Shown here piece by piece: positions 51,233 to 59,818 of a stretch of 64,000 nt of DNA (positions within the stretch are counted from its first letter, which is position 1; the number at the start of each line of letters is the position of its first letter). Both the position numbers and the translations under genes were made by a program. Origin of the DNA: CAXSBR01 sp964236495 (GTDB taxonomy: Bacteria; Actinomycetota; Actinomycetes; Mycobacteriales; Jatrophihabitantaceae). The notes under the pieces were generated by a model. That model worked only from the letters and a program-made list of their open reading frames with translations. It was not told where the DNA came from and ran no database searches. The stretch is taken from assembly GCA_964236495.1 (NCBI GenBank), contig CAXSBR010000012.1, forward strand, positions 1-64,000. Reading direction: 5' to 3'.

Positions 51233-52048
51233 ATGGCAACGAAACTCGACGGTCCGGCCGACAACGCCGACAACGCCGACAGCGCCGCCAACCGCGGCAC
51301 CGAGGACGGCCCTCGGCAAGGTCCTGGTCGCCCGACCAACGCTTCGGTCGCCGAGCTGGCTTTGGTTCGAAAACTGCCCAAGTCCACGCAAGAAGTCGCA
51401 GATGGCCTCTCGCCGCGCCAGCGCACCATCCTCGCCGTGATCCGCGATTCGGTACAGCGGCGCGGTTTTCCGCCCAGCATCCGGGAGATCTGTGAGTCTG
51501 CTGGCTTGGCGTCAACGTCCAGCGTCGCCCACCAGCTCAGCGTGCTGGAGAAGAAGGGCTACATCCGCCGCGACTCCAAGCTGCCCCGGGCCGTCAACGT
51601 GCATACCGAGAAGAGTCGAACTACGCGCGGGCGCGCGCGCACCGTGATACCAGCGCACGAGCAGTCCGCTCCCACACCCGCATTCGTGCCGGTCGTAGGA
51701 CGGATCGCCGCGGGCGGTCCCATCCTGGCCGAACAGCGCATCGAAGACGTCTTTCCGCTCCCCCGCGAGCTCGTCGGTGAAGGCACACTGTTCTTGCTCC
51801 GGGTCGCAGGCGACTCCATGATCGACGCTGCGATCGCCGACGGTGACTGGGTGGTGGTGCGCCAGCAGCCGACCGCCGAGCAAGGAGACATCGTCGCCGC
51901 GATGATCGACGGCGAGGCGACCGTCAAGACCTACCGTCGGGACGGACAGCACGTTTGGCTGATTCCGCACAACACCCACTACGAGCCGATCAACGGCGAT
52001 GACGCAACGATCCTGGGCCGAGTCGTGACGGTGCTGCGCAAGGTCTGA
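51233..52048 (+). CDS. lexA: SOS repressor LexA
   Basis: A 271-aa LexA: N-terminal extension of about 55 residues, winged-helix DNA-binding domain (LSPRQRTILAVIRDSV, then PSIREICESAGLASTSSVAH), and S24 protease-like domain. The self-cleavage site is Ala160-Gly161 in GRIAAGGP; the catalytic dyad is Ser195 (AGDSMID) and Lys232 (TVKTY). AGGAGGT sits 5 nt before ATG 51233. RecA-stimulated cleavage induces the SOS genes, including recA here. Confidence 0.98.
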   Translation: MATKLDGPADNADNADSAANRGTEDGPRQGPGRPTNASVAELALVRKLPKSTQEVADGLSPRQRTILAVIRDSVQRRGFPPSIREICESAGLASTSSVAHQLSVLEKKGYIRRDSKLPRAVNVHTEKSRTTRGRARTVIPAHEQSAPTPAFVPVVGRIAAGGPILAEQRIEDVFPLPRELVGEGTLFLLRVAGDSMIDAAIADGDWVVVRQQPTAEQGDIVAAMIDGEATVKTYRRDGQHVWLIPHNTHYEPINGDDATILGRVVTVLRKV

Positions 52049-52063
52049 TATGGAGCGAGGTCT

Positions 52064-52097
52064 GGCACATACGCGGGCGGCCGCCCACCTATGTGCC
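52064..52097. terminator. 34-bp palindrome between lexA and PAP2 genes
   Basis: GGCACATA (52064-52071) and TATGTGCC (52090-52097) are perfectly complementary; between them lies GGGCGGCCGCCC, itself a perfect palindrome, separated on each side by 3 nt that pair only partly. It lies between converging genes, 16 nt after the lexA stop, so it may be a bidirectional terminator; having almost no loop is unusual for that. Confidence 0.5.
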
Positions 52098-52126
52098 CGG
52101 CTAGGTAGGCCGACCCCGACCCCAGA

Positions 52127-52963
52127 TCATCGGACGATGCGGCTGTCAATCCGTTGGGACGCGTGGGTCCAGCCGGGGTGCAGTGTCGCCCAGAGCAGCA
52201 CCATGCCGATCGCACTGCCTGCAAGTAGATCGGTCAACCAGTGGTAATCCAGCAGCACCATGACGACGCTCACCACTGCAGGTGCTATCAGGCGCCCGAC
52301 CCGCACCGCTCGGACCAACCTGTCGTCGGCGCGGGCGCGACCGGCGGTGTATTGCGCCAGCCCCCACAGCACCACGGTGTTGGCCGTGTGCCCAGACGGA
52401 AATGACGCGCCCGCTGCCGCGCTCTGTCCATGGGCACCTGCAATGGGCGCGTTGCGGGCCAGTCCGAGCTTGAAGGCGTACACCACCGCAGCGAGCCCGA
52501 TCACCGCGACAATCAGCCGGAGCACTGGTTCCACGGTTCGACAGCGCCGCGTCGCCCAGAGTGCGAGCAACAACGACCCAGTCAACACAACGCCGCGCTG
52601 TCCGAACCACAGACCTGGCGTGAGCAGTCTTCGCGGCCAAGGCTTGAACCGAAGGCCCCACCGCAGCATCTGATCGCTTAGCTGGACGTCGATCCTCGTC
52701 AGCGGCCCGTGGTGAAGAACATCCAGCGAGATCGCCGCTGTTACCAGCACTCCCACGACCGCTGCCCACAGCGGTACCGACCTACCTTGGCCACCAGCGT
52801 CGCTGGAGGCATTGGAGGCCTCGCCAGCACTGCCGGAACTGGGCGAGCCGAGACCGGGTGTGTCACGACCGGGTACGGACGCGCCGACATTTGATACGTC
52901 GTTAATCGATGCTTTGCGTCGCGACGGGTGGACGCCAAACGGTGTCCACGCTCGCAGCCACAT
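52127..52963 (-). CDS. PAP2-family phosphatase
   Basis: A 278-aa membrane phosphatase with about five or six helices. Motif C2 FPSGHTAN and C3 core YHWLTDLLAG (HxxxD) are present; the C1 part KLGLARNAP has Lys and Arg but not the usual RP, and the SR before C3 is not evident. It probably dephosphorylates lipid phosphates such as undecaprenyl diphosphate or phosphatidic acid. ATG 52963 is preceded by GGGAG; TTG 52966 is adjacent. Confidence 0.87.
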   Translation of the reverse strand: MWLRAWTPFGVHPSRRKASINDVSNVGASVPGRDTPGLGSPSSGSAGEASNASSDAGGQGRSVPLWAAVVGVLVTAAISLDVLHHGPLTRIDVQLSDQMLRWGLRFKPWPRRLLTPGLWFGQRGVVLTGSLLLALWATRRCRTVEPVLRLIVAVIGLAAVVYAFKLGLARNAPIAGAHGQSAAAGASFPSGHTANTVVLWGLAQYTAGRARADDRLVRAVRVGRLIAPAVVSVVMVLLDYHWLTDLLAGSAIGMVLLWATLHPGWTHASQRIDSRIVR

Positions 52964-52998
52964 CAACTCCCAGGCCCGACCTGCGCCGGAGGGAGAGC

Positions 52999-53328
52999 TC
53001 AGACCGAGGGCTGCGCGGGCGATTCAGCCGGCATAACCGTCGACGTCGCAATCGGCGCGGCAGTCGGAGGCGCGGGGGTAACGGACTGCACAGGCACAGC
53101 AACTACAGGAACAGTGGCGTGCACCTGCTGCAGTGGCTCGACGTCGGACTGGGCCTTCGCCGCACTCCGCGCGTCGTCATCATCTGCCATGCCCTTGAGC
53201 TCAGTCTTGAAGACGCGCATCGAGCGGCCGGCGGAGCGGGCCATCTCAGGCAGCTTCTTATATCCCCCGAACAGCAAACCCGCGACGATCAAGATGACTA
53301 CCCAGTGAACGGGCTGATCGAAACCCAT
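52999..53328 (-). CDS. tatA: Twin-arginine translocase subunit TatA-like
   Basis: A 109-aa TatA/E-type protein: one N-terminal helix (VHWVVILIVAGLLFGGYKKL), then an amphipathic helix (PEMARSAGRSMRVFKTELKG) and an acidic, Pro/Val/Ala-rich tail. It would oligomerise in the membrane to pass folded proteins. GGAGGT is 6 nt upstream of ATG 53328. tatC is not near, so it is an orphan copy here. Confidence 0.87.
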   Translation of the reverse strand: MGFDQPVHWVVILIVAGLLFGGYKKLPEMARSAGRSMRVFKTELKGMADDDDARSAAKAQSDVEPLQQVHATVPVVAVPVQSVTPAPPTAAPIATSTVMPAESPAQPSV

Positions 53329-53376
53329 GTTCGTACCTCCGCATATCAAACGTGTCAGCGGTCGGGCGACCGGTAT

Positions 53377-54792
53377 TCAGACTACGCGCGCGACGGCTTG
53401 GAAGGGCTCCAACGCGGCCCCGAGATCGGGATTGACCCGCGCAGTGAGCATTGCACCGTCGCCAGTGAACTCTTCACTGAGCAGGTCGGATTCGGTGTGC
53501 ACTCGCGCCACCAGGTCACCTCTAGTGAACGGAATGAGCACAGTCATCGTGGTTCGCGGCTGCGGCAAGCGGTCGGCAATCGCCTCGCGCAGTGCGTTGA
53601 GGCCCTCGCCGGTGCGGGCTGACACCGACAGCGCGTCGGGAGCCAAAGCCCTGAGCCGGCCCAGTACCAGCGGGTCTGCGACGTCGATCTTGTTGAAGAC
53701 GAGCAGCTCGTGGACGGAAGCGGCGTCGATGTCGGCGACCACGTCGCGCACTGCCTCGATCTGAGCCACCGGGTCAGCGTCGGAGGCATCCACTACATGC
53801 AGCATCAGATCGGCGTCGGCCACTTCCTCCAGCGTGGAGCGGAACGCCTCGATCAGCTGGTGGGGCAGGTGGCGCACGAAGCCCACAGTGTCGGCAAGGG
53901 TGAACTCACGCCCGTCGGCGGTCTCGCAGCGGCGCACCGTCGGATCCAAGGTGGCGAACAGCGCGTTCTCGACCAGAACTCCGGCCTGCGTCAGCTGATT
54001 GAGCAGCGACGACTTGCCCGAGTTGGTGTAGCCGGCCAGAACCACGCTCGGGATGCGAGTGGACTGACGCCTCGAGCGCTTGACGTCGCGCGCGGTCTTC
54101 ATCTGCTTGATCTCTCGACGCAGCTTCGCCATCCGCGCGTTGATACGCCGCCGGTCGATCTCGATCTTCGTCTCACCGGGACCGCGCCCGCCGATGCCCG
54201 CGCCCGCCGCAGCACGCCCACCGACCTGGCGCGACAGCGATTCTCCCCAGCCGCGAAGGCGGGGCAGCATGTACTGCATCTGCGCCAGCTCCACCTGCGC
54301 CTTACCCTCCCGGGAGCGGGCGTGCTGAGCGAAGATGTCGAGGATCAGCGCAGTGCGGTCGACGACCTTGACCTTGACCACTGCCTCCAGCTGACGCAGC
54401 TGTCCTGGGGTCAGCTCACCGTCGCAGATGACGGTGTCTGCGGCGTGCGCGACGACGGTGTCGCGCACTTCCTTCGCCTTGCCCGAACCGATGTAGGTGG
54501 CGGCGTCGGGCTTGTCGCGACGCTGGATCAAACCGTCGAGAACCAGCGATCCGGCCGTCTCGGCCAGCCGGGCAAGTTCGTGCAGCGAGTTCTCGGCGTC
54601 GGTCAGGGTGCCCGTCGTCCAGACCCCGACGAGAACCACCCGCTCCAGGCGCAGTTGGCGGTATTCGACCTCGGTGACATCGGCGAGCTCGGTGGACAGG
54701 CCGGCGACGCGGCGTAACGCCTGCCGATCCTCCAGCGCAAAAGCTGCCTGATCGTCGGAGTAGCCGGTGGAACTCGGCGGATAAGAAGTCAT
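53377..54792 (-). CDS. hflX: Ribosome-associated GTPase HflX
   Basis: A 471-aa HflX, a GTPase that splits stalled 70S ribosomes. N-terminal HflX domain (RVVLVGVWTTGTLTDAENSL, YIGSGKAKEVRD), glycine-rich linker GGRGPGETKIEIDRRRI, and G domain with G1 GYTNSGKSSLLN, G3 DTVGFVRHLP, G4 NKID and G5 SART. ATG 54792 is used; an in-frame ATG 54822 is also possible. It lies 38 nt downstream of dapF on the same strand. Confidence 0.96.
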   Translation of the reverse strand: MTSYPPSSTGYSDDQAAFALEDRQALRRVAGLSTELADVTEVEYRQLRLERVVLVGVWTTGTLTDAENSLHELARLAETAGSLVLDGLIQRRDKPDAATYIGSGKAKEVRDTVVAHAADTVICDGELTPGQLRQLEAVVKVKVVDRTALILDIFAQHARSREGKAQVELAQMQYMLPRLRGWGESLSRQVGGRAAAGAGIGGRGPGETKIEIDRRRINARMAKLRREIKQMKTARDVKRSRRQSTRIPSVVLAGYTNSGKSSLLNQLTQAGVLVENALFATLDPTVRRCETADGREFTLADTVGFVRHLPHQLIEAFRSTLEEVADADLMLHVVDASDADPVAQIEAVRDVVADIDAASVHELLVFNKIDVADPLVLGRLRALAPDALSVSARTGEGLNALREAIADRLPQPRTTMTVLIPFTRGDLVARVHTESDLLSEEFTGDGAMLTARVNPDLGAALEPFQAVARVV

Positions 54793-54830
54793 TGCGCCTA
54801 ATTCTGACAGGGTGCAGATCATTCGGCGAG

Positions 54831-55688
54831 CTATTTGGCTGAGGGCTGCATCCGGTCCAGCGCGCGTATAAGCCAGTCGAGGTCGAGGGTGACGCGTCCT
54901 ACGATCACCGCGGGCCCGGTCAGCTCGACGCGGTCGATGCCCGCGCGGCGCACGAAGACCGTGCCGCCGGGAACGTCCACCCGCCACTGATGTTGGTCGT
55001 AGCCGTGATTCCGCTGAGCGGCTAGCACCGCGGCGGCGATCCCTGTACCACAGGAGCGGGTCTCGCCCGAGCCGCGTTCGTGCACCCGCATGCCGAGATG
55101 CCGCTCGCCCAACGCGACGACGAACTCGACGTTCTGTCCTTCTGGCAGCAGTGGCATCACCTGCGGAGGTCTGGTCAGCTCGAGCGCGGTGAGCTGTGCC
55201 GGCTCATCGAGCAGCACGACGACGTGCGGATTGGGCATCGACACCGCGATGCCGGCCTGGGCACGCGCCATGCCCTCGACTACCACCTCCGGTGTCGCGT
55301 CGAGGTAGCCGGCCGGGCCTATCGACACCGTGACCTCCCCGTCGTCGTGCAACCGGGCTTCGACGTCGCCGGCACGGGTGGCCATAACTAGATCCGGCCC
55401 CGGCTCGAGGCCGGCCGCGTGCAGATAGCGGGCGAATACCCGGGCTCCGTTGCCGCACATCTCGGCAACCGAGCCGTCGGCGTTGCGGTAGTCCATGAAG
55501 AAGCGGGCCGGGGAACCCGCGTCCGGGATGCCGACGACGCGCAAAACCCCGTCGCCACCGATACCGGCGCGCCGATCGCACAGCAGCGCGACCAGCTCGC
55601 CACTCAGTTCGACGGTGTCAGTGCGATCGTCTATCACCAGGAAGTCGTTCTCCGTGCCGTGGCCCTTCCACATCGGCAGTGCCGCCAC
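54831..55688 (-). CDS. dapF: Diaminopimelate epimerase
   Basis: A 285-aa PLP-independent epimerase converting LL- to meso-diaminopimelate for lysine and peptidoglycan synthesis. The Cys pair is seen in EMCGNGARVFARYL and GETRSCGTGIAAAVLA; KGHGTENDFLVIDD marks the N-terminus. The start is uncertain: GTG 55688 keeps the first strand, ATG 55673 is slightly short, and GTG 55805 would add a Thr/Ala-rich tract encoded by a GGTGGCGGTGGTGCT-like repeat (about 55729-55777). miaA lies upstream on the same strand. Confidence 0.93.
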   Translation of the reverse strand: MAALPMWKGHGTENDFLVIDDRTDTVELSGELVALLCDRRAGIGGDGVLRVVGIPDAGSPARFFMDYRNADGSVAEMCGNGARVFARYLHAAGLEPGPDLVMATRAGDVEARLHDDGEVTVSIGPAGYLDATPEVVVEGMARAQAGIAVSMPNPHVVVLLDEPAQLTALELTRPPQVMPLLPEGQNVEFVVALGERHLGMRVHERGSGETRSCGTGIAAAVLAAQRNHGYDQHQWRVDVPGGTVFVRRAGIDRVELTGPAVIVGRVTLDLDWLIRALDRMQPSAK

Positions 55689-55824
55689 CGCTGCAGCGTG
55701 CGCGGCCAGATTGGTCGTAGCGGCGGCAGTGGTGCTGGTGGCGGTGGTGCTGGTGGCGGCGGTGCCGGTGGCGGCGGATGTCACCTCGACCACGGTAGTG
55801 AGCACCGACGCAAGACCTGACGCA

Positions 55825-56814
55825 TCAGGTCGACACCAGCGCGAGCGCGCGCGGAAGGACCTCGTCGGCGGCGGCATCGAGCCAGGTGATGCGCGGATCA
55901 CGCCGGAACCAGCTGCGTTGGCGTCGCACGAAACGTCGGGTCGCGCGCTGGGTAGCCACCACCGCGTCGGAAAGGTCGCCGTGGACCGTGCCGGCGTCGT
56001 CGACCACCGCCAGTATCTGCGCGTATCCAAGCGCTTTGCCCGCCGTCGGGCTGCTGCGCAGACCGTGTCTGCACAACGCCATCACCTCGTCGACCAGGCC
56101 GCGGCGCATCATCTGCACGACGCGCAGATCGACGCGGTCGTCGAGATCGCCGCGGTCCAACCCGATCTGCACGGTGTCGTATACAGCGTCGAAAGCCGGC
56201 ATCCGAGCGCGGAACGGACCGCCGGTGATCTCGATGACCTCCAACGCTCTAATGATTCGTCGGCCGTTGCTGGGCAGAATCGCCGCAGCCGCGTCGGCGT
56301 CCACGACTGCCAACCGCCGGTGCAGGGACTGCGGGCCGGCGTCGGCCAGCTCGGCGGCAAGCCGAGCGCGGATCTCCGGGGACTCGCCGGGGAAGTCCAA
56401 CCGGTCCACGGTTGCTCGGACGTACAGCCCGGAACCGCCGACGAGGATCGGCAACCCGCCGCGGGCGTGCACATCGTCGATGGCCGCGCGCGCCAGCGTC
56501 TGGTACTCGGCCACGGCCGCGGACTTGGCGAGCGGCCACACGTCGAGCAGGTGGTGCACCACGCCGCGGCGCTCGGCACTCGACATCTTCGCGGTGCCGA
56601 TGTCCAGACCCTCGTAGAGCTGCATGGAGTCGGCGTTGACGATCTCGACCGGCCCTTTCGTGGCCTCGCGCAGGTGCAGCGCAAGTCTTACCGCCACCTC
56701 CGATTTGCCGGCGGCGGTCGGGCCGACGACGGTGATCAGGCGTGCTGACGTATTGCCGGCCCGGTCGCGCACGGGCAGCAACGTTAGCCCGGCCCGACTC
56801 ACAGCCGATATCAC
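55825..56814 (-). CDS. miaA: tRNA dimethylallyltransferase
   Basis: A MiaA of up to 329 aa that adds a dimethylallyl group from DMAPP to A37 of tRNAs reading UNN codons. P-loop GPTAAGKSEVAVRL, NADSMQLYEGLDIGTAK and the C-terminal RRFVRRQRSWFRRDPRI are family marks. GTG 56814 is used; GTG 56772 would give a more typical 315 aa. It forms a tRNA-modification pair with miaB 1.5 kb away; DMAPP comes from the MEP pathway begun by Dxs. Confidence 0.95.
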   Translation of the reverse strand: MISAVSRAGLTLLPVRDRAGNTSARLITVVGPTAAGKSEVAVRLALHLREATKGPVEIVNADSMQLYEGLDIGTAKMSSAERRGVVHHLLDVWPLAKSAAVAEYQTLARAAIDDVHARGGLPILVGGSGLYVRATVDRLDFPGESPEIRARLAAELADAGPQSLHRRLAVVDADAAAAILPSNGRRIIRALEVIEITGGPFRARMPAFDAVYDTVQIGLDRGDLDDRVDLRVVQMMRRGLVDEVMALCRHGLRSSPTAGKALGYAQILAVVDDAGTVHGDLSDAVVATQRATRRFVRRQRSWFRRDPRITWLDAAADEVLPRALALVST

Positions 56815-56933
56815 CCCGGCGATCAGCCGGTGTTCGTGCTGGGTGACCGGCGACGGACCTGAGGTCGCCGCTCGGACTCAGCCCATGCAGCCCGGGAGAC
56901 GGCCGAGCCCGATCTCGTGTCTAATGGTCACCT

Positions 56934-58256
56934 ATGTCTGCAGAGCACACGTCCGAATGGGGACGCATCGACGACAGCGGCACGGTCTATGTCCGGATCG
57001 AGGACGGCGAACGCATCATCGGCTCGTGGCAGGCCGGCGACCCTGCCGCCGGTCTGGCCTACTACTCACGTCGCTACGCCGACCTGGTCACCGAGGTGGG
57101 ACTGCTGCAGAACCGCCTGGACTCTGGCGCCGGTGATGCGAAAGCGACGTGGGCACACGCCGCGGCCCTGCAGGAATCCCTCGCCGACGCGTCTGTCCTC
57201 GGTGACCTCGCCGGGCTGAGTATTCGGCTCGCAGCGTTGAAGGCGGCGGCCGAGGCGAAGCTGGCCGAGCAGGTTCTGGCAAAGGAGGCCGACCGCTCGG
57301 CCGCCATCGCGGCCAAGGAGCTCCTCGCGGCCGAGGCCGAGGGCATCGCCGCATCGAGTACCCAGTGGAAAGCCGCCGGGGATCGGATGCGCGCGATCGT
57401 CGAGGACTGGAAGCAGATCAAGGGCATCGACCGCAAGACCGACGAGGCGCTCTGGAAGCGTTACGCCGCCGCTCGAGACGCGTTCAGCCAGCGCCGCGGA
57501 CAGCACTTCGCCGGCCTCGACGCCGAACGCAGTGAAGCCAAGGCGGCCAAGGAAACACTCGTCGCCCAGGCGCAGAAGCTCTCGCAATCCTCGGACTGGC
57601 GTGAGACCGCAGACGCGATGAAACGGCTGATGACAGAGTGGAAAGCGGCTCCGCGCGCTAGTAAGGGTGAGGAAGATGCCCTGTGGGCACGCTTCCGGGG
57701 CGCCCAGGACGCCTTCTTCGCGCGCCGGTCGGAGACTTTCGCCGAACGCGACGCCGGTGAGCTGGAGAATCAGAAGCTCAAGGAGGCGATCATCGCCGAG
57801 GCAGAAGCGATCGACATCGCCGACCCTCGCAAGGCGATACAAAAGCTCGCTGCCCTGGGCGAGCGCTTCGACGAGGTCGGCCATGTTCCGCGCGATGCCC
57901 TACGCGGCCTGGACGAGCGGATGCAGGCCGCCGAACGCCGGGTCCGCGAGGCCGCGGACGCTTCCCGCCCGGCACCCACGACCACCGTGGCGAACCCGTT
58001 CCTGGCGGCGATGGTCGAACGTCTGGCCGAGGCACAGGCCAAGTTGGACCAGGCTCGCCGTTCCGGTGACGCGCAGCGGATCGCCAAGGCTGAAGCCGAT
58101 GTCCAGGCACGGCGTGCATTGCTGCCGGCTTCGGCTGCCACGCTGGCCACGGCCGCGACGGCTGCCGCAGCCGGCACAGCTGGTGGGGCCGACGCGGCGA
58201 GCAAGCCGGCGCCCAAAGTGTCGCGCAACCAGTGGACCCGCTCGCCGCAAAGCTGA
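56934..58256 (+). CDS. DUF349-domain coiled-coil protein
   Basis: A 440-aa protein with three DUF349 repeats of about 75 residues (QWKAAGDRMRAIVEDWKQIK, DWRETADAMKRLMTEWKAAP, and the third around DPRKAIQKLAALGERFDEVG) linked by Ala/Glu/Lys coiled coils, after an N-terminal strand region (TVYVRIEDGERIIGSW). DUF349 has no known activity. The Ala-rich tail ends in NQWTRSPQS. ATG start; the gene is divergent from miaA. Confidence 0.9.
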   Translation: MSAEHTSEWGRIDDSGTVYVRIEDGERIIGSWQAGDPAAGLAYYSRRYADLVTEVGLLQNRLDSGAGDAKATWAHAAALQESLADASVLGDLAGLSIRLAALKAAAEAKLAEQVLAKEADRSAAIAAKELLAAEAEGIAASSTQWKAAGDRMRAIVEDWKQIKGIDRKTDEALWKRYAAARDAFSQRRGQHFAGLDAERSEAKAAKETLVAQAQKLSQSSDWRETADAMKRLMTEWKAAPRASKGEEDALWARFRGAQDAFFARRSETFAERDAGELENQKLKEAIIAEAEAIDIADPRKAIQKLAALGERFDEVGHVPRDALRGLDERMQAAERRVREAADASRPAPTTTVANPFLAAMVERLAEAQAKLDQARRSGDAQRIAKAEADVQARRALLPASAATLATAATAAAAGTAGGADAASKPAPKVSRNQWTRSPQS

Positions 58257-58276
58257 CCGAGCAGCCCGGATGGCGC

Positions 58277-59725
58277 CTAACCCGCGGGTAGGGCTGGCCG
58301 GGCGGACAGGGTCATCGGCATGCGTCGCGCCGACGGTTGCTGTTGGGCGCCGGTCGGCCTGCCTGACCACCTGCGGTGGCCTGCAAGGGGTGCATCGGCC
58401 ACCAGATGGTGCGGTGCGGCGTAGGTGATCGACGTGGTCACCGTGTCACCCGGCGCCACGTCGGCGCCGGTCGGCACAGCCACATGGACCAGCCGGCCGT
58501 CGCGGGAGCGACCCGACACGCGACCGGTGGCCCCGTCCTTGCGACCCTCTCCCCTGCTCACGAGCACCTCGACCTCAGTGCCGACAAGATTTCGGTTCGA
58601 AGCCCAGCTGATCTCTTCCTGCGCCGCCACCAACCGCTCGTAGCGCTCTTGCACGACTGCCTTGGGGATCTGGTCGGGTAGCACGGCTGCCGGCGTTCCC
58701 GGCCGCGGGGAGTACTGGAAGGTGAACGCGCTGGCGAACCGGGCCTGGCGAACGACATCCAGCGTCTGCTGGAAGTCGTCCTCGGTCTCGCCCGGGAAGC
58801 CGACGATGATGTCAGTCGTGATCGCCGCCGCAGGTAGCTGAGCTCGCACGGCGTCGATGATGTCGAGGTAGCGACGGCGGCGGTAGCTCCGACGCATCGC
58901 TTTCAGCACAGCGTCCGAGCCCGACTGCAGCGGCATGTGCAGCTGCGGGCAGACCGCTGGCGTCTGTGCCATCGCGGTGATGACATCATCGGTGAAGTCA
59001 CGCGGATGGGGGCTCGTGAACCGAAGGCGCTCCACACCGTGGATGTCCCCGGCGGCGCGCAGCAACGAAGCGAACGCGGTCGGGTCGCCAAATGAGCGAC
59101 CGTAGGAGTTCACGTTCTGACCGAGCAGGGTCACCTCGACGACCCCGTCGGCGGCCAGCGCCTCGATCTCGGCCAGCACGTCGCCGGGGCGGCGGTCGAC
59201 CTCCTTGCCGCGCAAGCTGGGCACGATGCAGAACGTGCAGGTGTTGTCGCAGCCCACCGACACCGACACCCAGGCCGAAAATGCCGAGTCGCGCCGGCTG
59301 GGCAGGTCGGACGGAAAATTGCGCAGCGCCTCAACGATCTCCAGTTGCGCCTCGGCATTGTGCCGCGCACGTTCCAGCAGCACCGGCAAGCTCGCCAAAT
59401 TGTGGGTACCGAACACGACGTCAACCCAGGGCGCCTTCTGCTGAATCACGCCGCGATCTTTCTGCGCCAAGCAGCCACCTACCGCGATCTGCATGCCCGG
59501 CCGGCGGCCTTTTGCGGGCAGGATGTGACCGAGGTTGCCGTAGAGGCGATTGTCGGCGTTCTCGCGGACGGCACACGTGTTGAACACGACGAGGTCGACG
59601 TCATTGCCGGCGTCGACGTGCGCCCGGCGGTACCCGCTCGCCTCCAGCAACCCGGACAGCCGCTCGGAGTCGTGCACGTTCATCTGGCACCCGTAGGTGC
59701 GGATGTCGTAGGTCCGCGGGGTCAT
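58277..59725 (-). CDS. miaB: tRNA-2-methylthio-N6-dimethylallyladenosine synthase
   Basis: A 482-aa radical-SAM methylthiotransferase that completes ms2i6A37 after MiaA. The N-terminal cluster has Cys13, Cys51 and Cys85; the radical-SAM cluster is Cys159, Cys163 and Cys166 in GCDNTCTFCIVP; a C-terminal TRAM domain follows (VEVLVSRGEGRKDG). ATG start with GAGG upstream. The tail of about 50 residues after TRAM is Arg/Pro/Ala-rich. It converges on the DUF349 gene. Confidence 0.97.
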   Translation of the reverse strand: MTPRTYDIRTYGCQMNVHDSERLSGLLEASGYRRAHVDAGNDVDLVVFNTCAVRENADNRLYGNLGHILPAKGRRPGMQIAVGGCLAQKDRGVIQQKAPWVDVVFGTHNLASLPVLLERARHNAEAQLEIVEALRNFPSDLPSRRDSAFSAWVSVSVGCDNTCTFCIVPSLRGKEVDRRPGDVLAEIEALAADGVVEVTLLGQNVNSYGRSFGDPTAFASLLRAAGDIHGVERLRFTSPHPRDFTDDVITAMAQTPAVCPQLHMPLQSGSDAVLKAMRRSYRRRRYLDIIDAVRAQLPAAAITTDIIVGFPGETEDDFQQTLDVVRQARFASAFTFQYSPRPGTPAAVLPDQIPKAVVQERYERLVAAQEEISWASNRNLVGTEVEVLVSRGEGRKDGATGRVSGRSRDGRLVHVAVPTGADVAPGDTVTTSITYAAPHHLVADAPLAGHRRWSGRPTGAQQQPSARRMPMTLSARPALPAG

Positions 59726-59818
59726 GTCGTCAGCTTCCTCATAGCGCGGTCAAGCCTACGTTCCAGTCCGCACGTTGACGGCAGCACCGATCCTGCCCGG
59801 TGCGCCCGTCAGTCGAGC

